Below, piece by piece: positions 22,085-22,235 of a DNA stretch of 22,235 bases. Under the pieces are notes generated by a model. The model was not told the DNA's origin. It saw only the letters and a program-made list of their open reading frames with translations, and made no database searches. The position numbers were made by a program, and so were the translations under genes. The DNA is taken from positions 1-22,235 of the forward strand of contig JALQSY010000011.1 in assembly GCA_023264215.1 (NCBI GenBank). Direction: 5' to 3'. This stretch comes from Candidatus Nanopelagicales bacterium. GTDB lineage: Bacteria > Actinomycetota > Actinomycetes > S36-B12. The number at the start of each line of letters is the position of its first letter. The stretch's first letter is position 1.

Positions 22085-22235
22085 TCAGACCGGGCGCTGA
22101 ACGACAAGCCGTGCCGTGGCATTGGCACATCTGACGAGCTTGCGCTGGTTGACCTTCCCCGCCTGCTGCTCGTCCAGCCACTGGCACTGCCCCGTGGCGA
22201 CATAGCCGTTGGTCGGATGCATCGCGATGACCTCC
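22085..22235 (-). CDS. C-terminal part of an unidentified protein, or a 45-residue small protein
   Basis: An open frame enters from the right edge on the minus strand and ends at TGA 22085-22087. The visible end reads AMHPTNGYVATGQCQWLD and continues to ARLVVQRPV, with two cysteines, a plausible protein composition. It is either the 3' end of a gene that starts beyond the window, or a small gene starting at ATG 22222, since GGAGG occupies 22231-22235 with 8 nt spacing. The product was not recognised. A competing minus-strand frame at 21993-22187 looks less like protein. Confidence 0.5.
   Translation of the reverse strand, partial: EVIAMHPTNGYVATGQCQWLDEQQAGKVNQRKLVRCANATARLVVQRPV

Noticed and set aside
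21993..22187. 64-codon minus-strand frame upstream of the secreted-protein gene
   Set aside because: It overlaps the -10 element and the better-looking edge frame, has no Shine-Dalgarno and an unconvincing composition.

Overview
The window is high-GC, densely packed chromosomal DNA from an actinomycete. The evidence is a CrgA homologue, a mycothiol-dependent-type enzyme, a DevR/DevS-type heme sensor pair, a branched-chain 2-oxoacid dehydrogenase operon of the bkdABC type, and the order cyclophilin, rhomboid, crgA, pabA that many actinobacteria keep close to oriC. No tRNA, rRNA, transposase, integrase or CRISPR array was recognised. No stretch over 300 bases lacks a gene; the longest gap, about 160 bp, lies before the TetR gene.

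Left part (1-8040, all + strand): the 3' end of a long-chain-type acyl-CoA dehydrogenase; a large inverted repeat; a probable operon of a CPA2-type antiporter, a CopC-like copper protein and a CopD-CtaG fusion; a secreted YHYH-domain protein with its own promoter; a TetR regulator; a lipoprotein rhodanese whose start codon overlaps a CsoR/CstR-like operator; and a nitrilase-superfamily amidohydrolase. The copper and oxidase-assembly genes suggest a periplasmic copper-handling unit.

Middle (8042-15590): a small secreted protein and a mycothiol-type DinB/MDMPI enzyme lie behind the translationally coupled bkdA-bkdB-bkdC operon (- strand), which makes acyl-CoAs from branched-chain 2-oxoacids. 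A DevR-like regulator (+) and a DevS-like heme-GAF histidine kinase (-) follow tail to tail. The kinase shares a tiny divergent promoter region with a secreted protein of unknown function.

Right part (15587-22235): pabA, crgA, an unusual multi-pass histidine kinase, a rhomboid protease with an N-terminal zinc finger and a cyclophilin (all -); a LuxR-type response regulator (+); a FrnE-like DsbA-family protein coupled to a secreted protein (-); and the 3' part of a further gene at the edge.

Two features run through the whole window. All four convergent gene pairs have stop codons that abut or overlap, leaving no room for terminators. Many starts lack a Shine-Dalgarno sequence but carry a -10-like hexamer 5-7 nt before the start codon, which suggests extensive leaderless transcription. 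Functional assignments rest on motifs read by eye; no database search was possible.
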